Source: Nitrobacteraceae bacterium AZCC 2146 | GTDB taxonomy: Bacteria > Pseudomonadota > Alphaproteobacteria > Rhizobiales > Xanthobacteraceae | Length of the DNA stretch: 64,000 nucleotides | Direction of reading: 5' to 3' | NCBI GenBank assembly: GCA_036924855.1 | Contig: JBAGRP010000001.1 | Coordinates: 2,170,001-2,234,000, forward strand | Shown here: piece after piece, positions 46,246 to 55,013 of the stretch | How the letters are laid out: each line of letters opens with the position of its first letter | Position numbering within the stretch: the stretch's first letter is position 1 | Notes under the pieces: model-generated | The model's input: only the letters and a program-made list of their open reading frames with translations | Told to the model about the DNA's origin: nothing | Databases searched by the model: none | Position numbers and translations under genes: made by a program

Positions 46246-46809
46246 ATGGCCAATGTCTTCCGCCAACTTTTCGTCGACTTCTTTTCGGCTATCGTCTTTC
46301 TCGCGGTTTATGCCATCACCGGAGACGTGCTGATCGCCACCGGGGTGGCCATTGCGGGGGCGATTGCGCAGTTCATTCATGCCCGCTTGAGGCAGCAAAA
46401 ACTCGACTTCATGACCTATGCCAGCCTGGCGCTGGTGATCGTGCTCGGCGGCGCCACTCTGCTGACCCACGATCCGCGCTTCGTGCTGGCGAAGCCGAGC
46501 ATCGCGCATTTTGCCATCGGCGCCATCATGCTGCGCAAAGGCTGGATGCTGCGCTACATGCCGGCCATCGTCACCGATACGATTCCGGACTATGTGACGA
46601 TCGCCGGCTACGCCTGGGCCGCGCTGATGTTTGCGCTCGGCGCCGGCACCATCGCGGTGGCTATGACCGGCGACATCAAGCTGTGGGCATTCTACGTCTC
46701 GGTGGTCGCGATCGGCGCCAAGGTGATCGCCTTCGCGATCCAGTACGTCGCGTTCCGTATACTGGTGACGAAACGGCTGCGCGCAGCGGGGGCGACGGTT
46801 GCGCCGTAA
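46246..46809 (+). CDS. YciB / IspA-type inner-membrane septation protein
   Basis: The 187-residue protein has about five membrane helices in the YciB/IspZ pattern (FRQLFVDFFSAIVFLAVYAI, ALVIVLGGATLLTHDPRFV, and KLWAFYVSVVAIGAKVIAFA). It ends in a basic tail. YciB family proteins are linked to septation and envelope integrity. A truncated relative lies directly upstream. Name is by similarity to the family; I am less sure it is the main copy in the genome. Confidence 0.75.
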   Translation: MANVFRQLFVDFFSAIVFLAVYAITGDVLIATGVAIAGAIAQFIHARLRQQKLDFMTYASLALVIVLGGATLLTHDPRFVLAKPSIAHFAIGAIMLRKGWMLRYMPAIVTDTIPDYVTIAGYAWAALMFALGAGTIAVAMTGDIKLWAFYVSVVAIGAKVIAFAIQYVAFRILVTKRLRAAGATVAP

Positions 46810-46819
46810 CGCACGCGCG

Positions 46820-47521
46820 CTACTCGACGCGCCGCAGTTGAGAGCTTTGCATTCGAACGTCGCCGACATCCTGAAGCAATCGCCGCGACGCCGCCGGGGC
46901 ATGCGTGCCGTCGCCCTCGTATTCGGCTGTTATCGCGCGCGAGCCATCCGATAGCGCCGACGTCGTGAACGACGCCATGCCAGCCCGATCCAGCCCGACA
47001 TGGGCGGCGAGGATGTGCGTGCCGTCACGGAACGTCACCGCTCCCGTCGGCAGGCCGTCAGGGCTTGAGATCACCGCGGTGAGCGTGACCAGCGCGCCGG
47101 GCGCACAGGGATTGTCGGAAGACGACACCGAAACGTCCGGCGCCCCGCGCACGTTCTGGACCAGCACTGCCGACTGGCTTGGCTGCACCATCAACGGCAG
47201 GTAGTTCATGGTGCCGCTGTAGTCGGCCCGGAAACGATGTTGTCCCGGCAAGAGGTGATCGACCACGATCGAAGGTTTTGTGACGTCCGCCCAGCCCAGC
47301 ACCGCCAGGGTGACCTCGTCGATGAACTGGATGGTGCCGCCAGGCACGCCGCCGCCTTGCAGGGTTATCACCGAGGCGGTCAGCGTCGTGCGGCCCGCCG
47401 AATCGGATGACGACACCAGAGTTACGTGCGTCGATTCGGATTGGACGATGGATTGCGCGCTGGAAACCGAGGGGCACGCGAACGCGATGACAGTCAAGAC
47501 GACCGAATTACAAACATTCAC
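46820..47521 (-). CDS. Exported Ig-like-domain protein
   Basis: The 233-residue protein has a signal peptide (MNVCNSVVLTVIAFACPSVS, cleavage near SSA) and two bacterial Ig-like (Big_3/Big_5) repeats. Each has the G-V-P-G-G-T-I-Q-F / G-L-P-T-G-A-V-T-F turn, FRADYSG or AEYEGDG, and the VTL strand. Such domains mediate adhesion or extracellular structure. The ATG is without a strong ribosome site. Confidence 0.8.
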   Translation of the reverse strand: MNVCNSVVLTVIAFACPSVSSAQSIVQSESTHVTLVSSSDSAGRTTLTASVITLQGGGVPGGTIQFIDEVTLAVLGWADVTKPSIVVDHLLPGQHRFRADYSGTMNYLPLMVQPSQSAVLVQNVRGAPDVSVSSSDNPCAPGALVTLTAVISSPDGLPTGAVTFRDGTHILAAHVGLDRAGMASFTTSALSDGSRAITAEYEGDGTHAPAASRRLLQDVGDVRMQSSQLRRVE

Positions 47522-47921
47522 CCGGCACGCTCCGGTTTACAGCCCCATCAATGGGGCGCGCGGCCGGCCGAAAAGGTTCAACGCAGACAGCGAATCGCGG
47601 CGCAATTTTCAGCAGGCGCGATCCCGAAGGCTTTTCACAAATAGTTATAGAACATGATTCCATTGACCGCGCTGGCCACAGCCAACAGCGCAACGAGTAT
47701 TGCATTCAGCCTCAGAGCATCAACCATCGTGCAGCCTCGAATCCGCGTGGCGTCTGTTTGCTATTGGAACAGGAAGCTCTGAGTCGTCACCGCTTTTCTT
47801 TTTCACGCGCACTCTTGCGAGTCTCCGCAGAATCGAGTCCCGCGCAGATGGCAAACGGTCGCCCCGCGCGCGTGCAAGTGAGTCGCTGATGTGTCGAACC
47901 GAATCGCGCTGCGCGCGACAC
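47522..47921. other. Intergenic region with one very small ORF
   Basis: The 400 bases between the Ig-like and SH3 genes contain only a possible 30-residue hydrophobic frame at 47635-47727 (minus strand). Other open frames here appear to be shadows. Confidence 0.5.
47635..47727 (-). CDS. Possible 30-residue hydrophobic peptide
   Basis: The frame MVDALRLNAILVALLAVASA continues to VNGIMFYNYL and then a stop. It is a single hydrophobic helix with a short polar N-terminus. GAGG lies 7 bases before the ATG. It resembles small membrane peptides in style, but it is short and unproven. Confidence 0.4.
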   Translation of the reverse strand: MVDALRLNAILVALLAVASAVNGIMFYNYL

Positions 47922-48821
47922 ATGGCCATGACCCGAATCGCCGTCGTCCTCACCTGCCTGATCACTGCAAACAACGCTGTCGCGCAGCCCCTGACGCCAC
48001 TGCCCGAAACGCCGGCGTGGTTCGCCAGCGCCGTGGCAGCCGTGCCGCCTGGCCGTGTGCCCGGTCAGGTGTTTCATATCGACACAACGGACCCGCAGTC
48101 GCCGACCGGCTATATCGCGGTCTATCCCGCGGACGCTGATGATCCGAAATCCGCGGTGAGCGCGTTCGACGCCGGCGAGATGCTGGTAGCCGGGCTCGCG
48201 CTTGTCGATGGCAGGCTGACGGTGCGCTCCGCCGATATCCGCCCGCGCGACGTGACGTTGAGCAGCGACGTCTCCCGCGTCGTCAGCTCGGCGCGCGACG
48301 AGCGCGAGTATTTCGCGCTGCATGCGGAGCTGCTGGCGAAGCGCCATGCATTGCCGGATGGCACGATGCCCTGCGATCTCCGCGCATGGTCGAGCGATAT
48401 CGATCCGCATGGCCTGAACGTCCGCGCGCAGCCATCGGCGACATCAAAAGTGCTCGGCACGCTGCCGCCACCTTACAAATTCAAAGGCATAAGCGAGAAC
48501 GCCCCCGACGGCGGCTGGCTCACGGAGTTTTCGATTGTCGGCTTCAAGGACGGCTGGTTTCTGATCGAAGGCGCCAAGCCGCCCGGCATGGATTACGAAG
48601 GCGACGACTATCCGCGGCGCCATCCCAAGCCATATGCCGGTCGCGGCTGGGTCGCCGCCAGCAAGGTCGGCGCCGCCTATGCCAATGGCGACACCCGCAT
48701 GGGCGGGCTGTTTCAGGCGCCGCATGTCGATGCGAAATGGACGCCCGCCAAGGGCGACGGCGGCGGCGAGATCAGTGCCGATGGCGGGCCGAAACGAATT
48801 CTCGCCTGCAGCGGCTTCTGA
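47922..48821 (+). CDS. Exported SH3-domain protein
   Basis: The 299-residue protein begins with a signal peptide (MAMTRIAVVLTCLITANNAV, cleavage after VAQ). A bacterial SH3-type domain lies in the second half (GLNVRAQPSATSKVLGTLPP, then WFLIEG and GRGWVAASKVG). SH3 domains of this kind bind cell wall or partner proteins in the envelope. The ATG at 47922 is one of two Mets within 2 codons. The frame is open upstream, but without a signal. Function unknown. Confidence 0.8.
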   Translation: MAMTRIAVVLTCLITANNAVAQPLTPLPETPAWFASAVAAVPPGRVPGQVFHIDTTDPQSPTGYIAVYPADADDPKSAVSAFDAGEMLVAGLALVDGRLTVRSADIRPRDVTLSSDVSRVVSSARDEREYFALHAELLAKRHALPDGTMPCDLRAWSSDIDPHGLNVRAQPSATSKVLGTLPPPYKFKGISENAPDGGWLTEFSIVGFKDGWFLIEGAKPPGMDYEGDDYPRRHPKPYAGRGWVAASKVGAAYANGDTRMGGLFQAPHVDAKWTPAKGDGGGEISADGGPKRILACSGF

Positions 48822-48904
48822 GCGCTGGTGGAAAGCCACGACGGTGTCCGCAGCTGGTGGCGCCGGCTGTGCTCCAGCCAGGTGACGAATTGCAGCTGAG
48901 GTGA

Positions 48905-49630
48905 TCAGAACCAGATCTGCATCGGCAAGCCATGAGCGTCGCGCGGCGGCTCGCCTGCGGGTACACAGCTTGCGAGATCACGAGCAGCGATAGCACAAGC
49001 GCAAGCGTCGAGAATATCGTCGGAACTAACCGACATACGAGGCTGCTGGATTAGATCAGTAAGCTCACGTCTTACCTGGCGCGCTAGCCAAGTCTCCGCA
49101 ATGCCGAGCCCTTGCTGTCGAAGCAGCTCGACACGCTTTGAGGCACCTTCAGGTTCTTTCTTTCGAACAACAGGTTCGTCGTTATTCAAGCGCCTAAAGA
49201 CCAATTCCGGATGCGACTCCCGCACCTTTTTGCATAGTCCAGCGTCAGAGCGCATTGCATCATCCACTTGAAGAACCTTGGGCAAGATATTCCAGAGTTG
49301 GATTGCAACGCCGGGCTCGTCACGTGCGCTCAGATAGTCATTCGCAGCGCGATGTTTCTCGTTGTCAAAGGGACCGCAGGCTAGCAAGCCACGCCTAACG
49401 CCGATGAACACGCGAGACGTGTGCTCGCCCAAGTATTTCCGCGCCGACATATCGCAATCGCGATTGCCTTTTTCGGGCAGTCCAATCGGAATATCGATCG
49501 CAGCCGAATCAAAATCGAGATTGCGAAGCTCTTCGATAGACCGGATGACCGTAACAGTTGGCGCAGCACTGGGATTGAGTGTCACAAGCACCCAGCCGCC
49601 GCGACATCCATCGAGCCCGATGGCAATCAT
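48905..49630 (-). CDS. DUF429 family protein
   Basis: The 241-residue protein starts MIAIGLDGCRGGWVLV, the DUF429 hallmark (IGIDGCRGGW), and continues with AAIDIPIGLPE and ESHPELVFRRLNN. The family has a ribonuclease-H-like fold and no settled function. GC is lower than the neighbours, suggesting transfer. It stands alone before a REP element. No signal peptide. Confidence 0.85.
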   Translation of the reverse strand: MIAIGLDGCRGGWVLVTLNPSAAPTVTVIRSIEELRNLDFDSAAIDIPIGLPEKGNRDCDMSARKYLGEHTSRVFIGVRRGLLACGPFDNEKHRAANDYLSARDEPGVAIQLWNILPKVLQVDDAMRSDAGLCKKVRESHPELVFRRLNNDEPVVRKKEPEGASKRVELLRQQGLGIAETWLARQVRRELTDLIQQPRMSVSSDDILDACACAIAARDLASCVPAGEPPRDAHGLPMQIWF

Positions 49631-49644
49631 CGCAGGCCTCTCAT

Positions 49645-49732
49645 CGTCATGGCGAGGAGCCCCTGCGACGAAGCAATCCAGCCTTCCTTTGCTTGGGGCC
49701 TTCTGGATTGCTTCGCTGCGCTCGCAATGACG
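49645..49732. repeat. Palindromic REP-like element, copy 5
   Basis: cgtcatggcgaggagccc ... gctcgcaatgacg, with inner arms gaagcaatccag / ctggattgcttc. It lies between the DUF429 start and the fumarase stop. Confidence 0.85.
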
Positions 49733-49754
49733 GCTGTGAGGATTGAGCTTCGCC

Positions 49755-51407
49755 TCACCCCAAATTCAGTTCCTTGAAGAAGTCGTTGCCCTTGTCATCG
49801 ATGATGATGAAGGCCGGAAAGTCCTCGACCTCGATGCGCCAGATCGCTTCCATGCCGAGTTCGGGATATTCCACGACCTCGACCTTCTTGATGCAGTGCT
49901 CGGCGAGATTCGCCGCGGCGCCGCCGATCGAGCCGAGATAGAAGCCGCCATACTTCTTACAGGCCTCGCGCACCGCGACGGCGCGGTTGCCCTTGGCCAC
50001 CATCACCATCGAACCGCCCGCCGCCTGGAACTGGTCGACGAAGGAATCCATACGTCCCGCGGTGGTCGGACCGAACGCCCCAGAGGCATAGCCCTCCGGG
50101 GTCTTGGCCGGACCAGCGTAATACACCGGGTGGTTCTTGAAGTAGTCCGGCAGCGGCTCGCCGTTCTCCAGCCGCTCGCGCAGCTTGGCGTGGGCGGAGT
50201 CGCGGGCGACAATCATGGTGCCGGACAACGACAGCCGGGTCTTGGTCGGATAGTTCGCCAGCGTAGCCAGAATATCCTTCATCGGCTGGTTGAGATCGAT
50301 CTTGACGACATCGCCGCCGAGCGCCTCCTCCACCGCCGGCAGATACTGCGCGGGGTTGTGCTCGAGCTCCTCGAGATAGACACCATCTTTCGTGATCTTG
50401 CCGAGCACCTGACGATCCGCCGAGCACGACACGCCGAGCCCGATCGGCAGCGAGGCGCCATGGCGCGGCAGCCGGATGACACGGACATCGTGACAGAAAT
50501 ACTTGCCGCCGAACTGCGCCCCGACGCCTGACGACTGCGTCATCTTGAGGATTTCCTGCTCCATCTCCAGATCGCGGAATGCATTGCCGTCGGCCGAGCC
50601 ATGGGTCGGCAGCGCGTCGAGATAGCGCGCCGAGGCAAGCTTCACCGTCTTCATGCAGAGTTCGGCCGAGGTGCCGCCGATGACGATGGCAAGGTGATAG
50701 GGCGGACACGCCGCGGTGCCGAGCGTCATGATCTTCTCTTTCAGGAACGCCAGCATGCGGTCGCGGGTCAGCACCGACGGCGTCGCCTGGAACAGAAAGC
50801 TCTTGTTGGCAGAGCCGCCGCCTTTGGCCATGAACATGAACTTGTAGGCGTCATCGCCCTCGGCGTAGATCTCGCATTGCGCCGGCATGTTGTTCGCGGT
50901 GTTCTTCTCCTCATACATCGACAGCGGCGCCACCTGCGAATAACGCAGGTTGCGGCGGAGGTAAGCGTCGCGCGCGCCTTCGGAGAGCGCGGCCTCGTCG
51001 TCGCCGTCGGTGATGACGTTGCAGCCCTTCTTGCCCATGATGATCGCGGTGCCGGTGTCCTGGCACATCGGCAGCACACCGCCGGCGGCGATATTGGCGT
51101 TCTTCAGGAAATCCAGCGCGACGAACTTGTCGTTGGAGCTGGCTTCGGCATCGTCGAGGATGTTGCGCAGCTGCTGCAGATGACCGGGCCGCAGGTAATG
51201 GTTGATGTCGCCGAAGGCGGCCTCGGACAGCGCCTGCAGCGCCTCACGCGACACCACCAGCATCTCCTTGCCCAGCACCTGCTCGACCCGGACGCCCTCG
51301 GTGGTGATTTTCCGATACGGCGTGGTGTCGGCGCCAAGCGGAAACAGCGGGGTGTGCTTGTAGGGCGGCACGGCCTTCGGGGTCGGGATGGCGATGGGGG
51401 CGTTCAT
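49755..51407 (-). CDS. Class I fumarate hydratase (4Fe-4S)
   Basis: The 550-residue product is an iron-sulfur fumarase of the FumA/FumB type, interconverting fumarate and malate in the TCA cycle. The fused two-domain arrangement is seen: the alpha part has [15 protein letters not shown] and VLPMCQDTG, and the beta part has [13 protein letters not shown] and [15 protein letters not shown]. Iron-sulfur cysteines are in the [14 protein letters not shown] and SCSADRQ segments. The start at 51407 is chosen because the upstream residues show no conservation. Confidence 0.93.
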   Translation of the reverse strand: MNAPIAIPTPKAVPPYKHTPLFPLGADTTPYRKITTEGVRVEQVLGKEMLVVSREALQALSEAAFGDINHYLRPGHLQQLRNILDDAEASSNDKFVALDFLKNANIAAGGVLPMCQDTGTAIIMGKKGCNVITDGDDEAALSEGARDAYLRRNLRYSQVAPLSMYEEKNTANNMPAQCEIYAEGDDAYKFMFMAKGGGSANKSFLFQATPSVLTRDRMLAFLKEKIMTLGTAACPPYHLAIVIGGTSAELCMKTVKLASARYLDALPTHGSADGNAFRDLEMEQEILKMTQSSGVGAQFGGKYFCHDVRVIRLPRHGASLPIGLGVSCSADRQVLGKITKDGVYLEELEHNPAQYLPAVEEALGGDVVKIDLNQPMKDILATLANYPTKTRLSLSGTMIVARDSAHAKLRERLENGEPLPDYFKNHPVYYAGPAKTPEGYASGAFGPTTAGRMDSFVDQFQAAGGSMVMVAKGNRAVAVREACKKYGGFYLGSIGGAAANLAEHCIKKVEVVEYPELGMEAIWRIEVEDFPAFIIIDDKGNDFFKELNLG

Positions 51408-51600
51408 GGGGAGAACCTCGGGAGGGACGGGATTGCGGCCCTTGTAAGCGCTTTTATCTCGATTTTGAAGCATTCAAAACTGCAGGACGGCTCCGCGATG
51501 CCCAGGAACAGACCCAAGCTCGCTGCGCTGACTGCGCATGTCACGCCTTGCATAAAGCGGCATCTCACGTTTCAGTGCGGACGGGACTGAGGAGATTTGA

Positions 51601-52074
51601 ATGCCCATCTATTGCCTGCGCGGCCTGATGTCGGCCGCGGCCCTGTTTACCGCCATCGCTTTAACGGCCTCGCCGGCCCGCGCCGACCGGTGCGACGATC
51701 TCGCCGGCCAGCTCAAGGGCCAGATCGACGGCATCAGCGTCGGTCGTACCGCGGCCAATGTGATCTATCTTTCGCATCCTGCCGCCAAGCAGATCCGGCT
51801 CGGCTGCGCCAACCGCAGCGTCAGCAACGAATTCTTTGCTGCCGCCGACAGCCGCAAGCCGGCCCCGGCCTTCCTCAATCTGGTCGCCAGCGCTACCGCG
51901 ATCATCTTCACGATTCCGAAGCCGGATACGCTGAAGGGCGCGACGCGCTGCATCGGCCGCATGGGCCTGTTGCGCGGCGACGACATCAAGCTGCGCTACC
52001 GCCGCCTCGACATGCGCTGCACCCGCAGCAAGACCAGCGCGACAATCACGATCTCACGCGGCAAGGATGAGTGA
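51601..52074 (+). CDS. Exported hypothetical protein with cysteine pairs
   Basis: The 157-residue protein has a signal peptide (MPIYCLRGLMSAAALFTAIA, cleavage near ARA) and a mature part with cysteines at DRCDD, LGCANR, TRCIG and MRCTRS that could form two disulfides. No family is recognised. It begins 10 bases after GAGGAG near the fumarase promoter region. A competing frame at 51597 covers the same bases but shows no signal peptide. Confidence 0.75.
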   Translation: MPIYCLRGLMSAAALFTAIALTASPARADRCDDLAGQLKGQIDGISVGRTAANVIYLSHPAAKQIRLGCANRSVSNEFFAAADSRKPAPAFLNLVASATAIIFTIPKPDTLKGATRCIGRMGLLRGDDIKLRYRRLDMRCTRSKTSATITISRGKDE

Positions 52075-52252
52075 GTTGCACCGTATGCTACTCCCGACTC
52101 GTTATTCGCTATAATTGTAACGAAACCGCACCTGTTCCGTTCACCACCGCCATCGATCAAGCCACATTGGCGCAAATTTCACCGCCTGATTCATAACTCC
52201 TTGTTGTCACAAGCCCACGGTTCCCCGTGAGTCAGACAACAAGGACAGGTTC

Positions 52253-52429
52253 ATGAGTGTTTCGAGTGTAAGCGCGGCGCCACCGGTGGCTGTCGTCAAG
52301 CCGATCGAGGTTCAGGCCCCCGACATCAAAAAGAATGACGACGACAAGAACGACAGCCGCGTCGCACCGCCGCCGCCGCGCGCAGCGCTCCCGCCCGGCC
52401 AGGGCACGCGGATCGATCAACTCGTCTGA
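52253..52429 (+). CDS. Small Pro/Asp-rich protein (58 residues)
   Basis: The frame MSVSSVSAAPPVAVVKPIEV continues with KKNDDDKNDS, then a proline run and GQGTRIDQLV. It has an AAGGAC ribosome site 6 bases away. It is acidic in the middle and basic later, with no signal peptide. Coding use is convincing, but no family is known. Confidence 0.65.
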   Translation: MSVSSVSAAPPVAVVKPIEVQAPDIKKNDDDKNDSRVAPPPPRAALPPGQGTRIDQLV

Positions 52430-52627
52430 TCATCATTGCAGGTGACGGCGGGCTCACCTTTCGCCGTCACCCGCGCGACGCGATCAGGACCTCGCGCCAG
52501 CCGGGACTCTTCGCATCGAAAACGGCTGATAACCGGCCAGCACAAACTCTCCCGGTGCCGCTCGGCCGTACGATTGCCGCAAAATTAAAAAGAATAGGTG
52601 GGAACATGCCACCTGAAGAAGGGCGCC

Positions 52628-53302
52628 ATGATGAGACGCCTGCTCATTCAGAACGCGATCTGGATTTGCATCATGGCCGCGCTGCTGTTCGTACCGGCCG
52701 GCACGCTGCATTGGCCCGCAGCATGGGTGTTCCTGGGCTCGATCGGCCTGCTCGGTTTAGGCTGCGGTGTCTGGCTCCTCAAGACTGATCCGGCACTGAT
52801 GGCCGAGCGCATGCGCCCGCCGGTACAGGACGGGCAACCGACGGCCGACAAGATATTCGTCTGGATATTCGGTCCTGCCATGCTCGTCTGGTTCGTCGTC
52901 ATGGGACTGGACGAGCGCTTTCAAGGCTCCGATGTGCCGTTCGCTCTGCAGGCGCTGGGCTTCGTGCTGGTGCTGCTGGCGCTCGCACTGATCATGTGGG
53001 TCATGCGGACCAATTCGTTTGCCGCCCCGGTCGTCAAGGTGCAGGCCGAGCGCCAGCACCGTGTGGTGACCGCTGGTCCCTATGCCTATGTGCGGCATCC
53101 GATGTACAGCGGCGCGGTGGCCTTCTTCGCCGGCGTGTCGCTGCTGCTTGGATCCTGGTGGGGTCTTGCGATGGTGCCCTTGTTGGCAGCGCTGTTTGCC
53201 GTCCGCACGGTCAATGAGGAACGCGTGCTGGCGAGCGGGCTGCCGGGCTACAGCGACTACCTCACCCAGGTTCGCTTTCGGCTGCTGCCGGGCGTGTGGT
53301 GA
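52628..53302 (+). CDS. ICMT-like methyltransferase (isoprenylcysteine carboxyl methyltransferase family)
   Basis: The 224-residue integral membrane protein has four or five helices and the C-terminal NNMT/ICMT motif AGPYAYVRHPMYSGAVAFFAG with RVLASGLPGYSDYLTQVRFR near the end. Such enzymes methylate carboxylates or phospholipid groups with S-adenosylmethionine at the inner membrane. ATG 52628 (or 52631) follows GAAGAAGGG. Substrate unknown. Confidence 0.85.
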   Translation: MMRRLLIQNAIWICIMAALLFVPAGTLHWPAAWVFLGSIGLLGLGCGVWLLKTDPALMAERMRPPVQDGQPTADKIFVWIFGPAMLVWFVVMGLDERFQGSDVPFALQALGFVLVLLALALIMWVMRTNSFAAPVVKVQAERQHRVVTAGPYAYVRHPMYSGAVAFFAGVSLLLGSWWGLAMVPLLAALFAVRTVNEERVLASGLPGYSDYLTQVRFRLLPGVW

Positions 53303-53326
53303 AGCCGCCGACGGCCGCGGCGCTGA

Positions 53327-54034
53327 TCACAGATCCAGCGCCTTGTAGTGCCGGAAGATGCCGTCCTCGTTGAAGGCGATGCGGCGGTCGCTTTCGAGAT
53401 AGGCCTTGATGTTCGGCCTGGCAGCGACGCGGTCGCGTAATTCGACCAGGGCGGGAATGTTGCGCTCGAACGCCTTCATCCGTTTCGGAAATGCGTAACG
53501 CAGTCCCTCGACGATCTGGAACAGTGATAGATCGACGTAAACCGCCTTGCGGCCGGTAATGTAAGCGCCGCCGCTCGCCGACAACAGCTGTTCAAAATAG
53601 CCGAGATATTTTGGCACCCGCTCGTTCCAGAATTCGGCGGTGCGCTTCTTGGCCGGCGCGCGCTGGTCTTCGTAGTACAGCGACGTCCCGATCGGATGAT
53701 GGGTGTCGTGCACCTCGGTCACGAAATCGGTGATCGTCAACTGCAGTTGATGAACCCAGAGCCGGCCGGCTTCCGATTTGGGCGCGAGGCCGTGGCGCGA
53801 TCCCAGATATTGCAGAATATTGGCGGTCTGGCCGATCACCAGGCTGCCGGCCTTCAGAAACGGCGGCGCGAAGGGCGGCGTGCCGCTGTTACCGTCCATC
53901 ATCTTCATCATCGCCGCGGTGCCGCCGTTGCCGCGCGCCATGTCGGCGTAATCGGCACCGGCGTCTTCCAGCGTCAGCCGGACATATTCGCCGCGACCCT
54001 GAATCGTCGGCCAGTAATACAGCTCATAGCGCAT
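53327..54034 (-). CDS. Glutathione S-transferase
   Basis: The 235-residue protein has a GST N-terminal thioredoxin fold (YYWPTIQGRGEYVRLTLEDA) with the SLVIGQTANILQYLG glutathione-binding segment and a helical C-terminus. The opening resembles sigma-class GSTs. It would conjugate glutathione to electrophiles. It is convergent with the ICMT-like gene, 24 bases away. Confidence 0.88.
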   Translation of the reverse strand: MRYELYYWPTIQGRGEYVRLTLEDAGADYADMARGNGGTAAMMKMMDGNSGTPPFAPPFLKAGSLVIGQTANILQYLGSRHGLAPKSEAGRLWVHQLQLTITDFVTEVHDTHHPIGTSLYYEDQRAPAKKRTAEFWNERVPKYLGYFEQLLSASGGAYITGRKAVYVDLSLFQIVEGLRYAFPKRMKAFERNIPALVELRDRVAARPNIKAYLESDRRIAFNEDGIFRHYKALDL

Positions 54035-54153
54035 CGGAACCCCATCTCGGACAGCGTGATACCGTTAACGGCATAACGTGCTTTTCGTTCGCCGGGATGC
54101 GCAGGAGCACGTCATGTTCCGGATGACAGAACCACACCCGGGCATATGAGCCG

Positions 54154-54840
54154 CTAGTTCGCCGCAAAACAGTACAACAACCCATCGCCGCCGGTGCTCT
54201 TCAGGTCGGCCTGCGAACAGCCACCGTCGGGGCCGCGCGAGGGGTGCGAACTGTTCCAGGATTTGGACGGCGGCTCTTCGTTGAGGCCGGTGCGGTCGGC
54301 ATGGCCGACCATCGCCGCGCCCTGGGTGCTGCTCGTCCAGTTCTTGCAGGTGCGGTCGTCGGTAGCCGCAAACGCGGTGCCATCGGCCTGCGAGCCGGTC
54401 AGCACGTCGTGGCGGTTCGGCGTGTCGCCGCTGCCGTTGATGACCTCGCCCTTTTCGCTGAGCGCGGTCTGTTTGGCGAGGTTGTTGGCGCCGTGCAGTT
54501 CGGCGACATCCTTGGCGACCACCACGCCCTTCGAATTCTTCCATGGCCCGGCGCCGATCCGATCGCGCGCATTGATCGCCGGCTTGCCGTCGGCGGCCTG
54601 GGTCGAGAGATAAGCACGCCAGGTCTTTGCGCCGGCGCCCGAAGCCTGCGCCAGCGTCTGGCACTGATTGTCGGCGCCGGCGAGGCCGCCGAGATTGCCG
54701 CCATTGCCGATGCCGACACTGGTGACGAAGAAGCTGGTGTCGGCGCCCTGCGCGGAAGCGGGCTGAGTGGCGGCGAGCGTGACAGCCATGGTGCCGGCGC
54801 ACATGCCAAGGCGCGAGATCGTTGTGAACATGCTGAGCAT
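54154..54840 (-). CDS. Exported lectin-like protein (endostatin-type fold)
   Basis: The 228-residue protein has a signal peptide (MLSMFTTISRLGMCAGTMAV, cleavage near ASA). It shows the endostatin / collagen NC10-like C-type-lectin pattern: GLAGADNQCQTLAQASGAGA near the start, TWRAYLST, AINARDRIG, and a cysteine pair DRTCKNWTSS / GGCSQADLKS. Homologues are often listed as lectins. It may bind extracellular glycans or matrix (inference). Confidence 0.8.
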   Translation of the reverse strand: MLSMFTTISRLGMCAGTMAVTLAATQPASAQGADTSFFVTSVGIGNGGNLGGLAGADNQCQTLAQASGAGAKTWRAYLSTQAADGKPAINARDRIGAGPWKNSKGVVVAKDVAELHGANNLAKQTALSEKGEVINGSGDTPNRHDVLTGSQADGTAFAATDDRTCKNWTSSTQGAAMVGHADRTGLNEEPPSKSWNSSHPSRGPDGGCSQADLKSTGGDGLLYCFAAN

Positions 54841-54953
54841 CGAATCCTCCGATTGATTTTCATGAACCGCTGGAGATCGCGGAACCGCAACAGACCAACA
54901 CGGCGCGGCGCGCATTATTCCGGGCATCGACCGGAATCAAATTTGAATCCACG

Positions 54954-54988
54954 CAAAGAAAAAGGCGCCGCGGAAGAACCGCGACGCC
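54954..54988 (-). terminator. Rho-independent terminator of Tim44-like gene
   Basis: On the minus strand GGCGTCGCGG-TTCTT-CCGCGGCGCC is followed by TTTTTCTTT, 26 bases after the Tim44-domain gene stop. Confidence 0.85.
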
Positions 54989-55013
54989 CCGTATCAACTC
55001 ATTTCGCAGAGGC

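Noticed and set aside
50601..51590. Plus-strand frame opposite fumarase
   Set aside because: It is antisense to a conserved fumarase, with no domain or signal peptide.
51597..52070. Alternative frame overlapping the exported protein at 51601
   Set aside because: The 51601 frame shows a good signal peptide and cysteine pattern; this one shows none.
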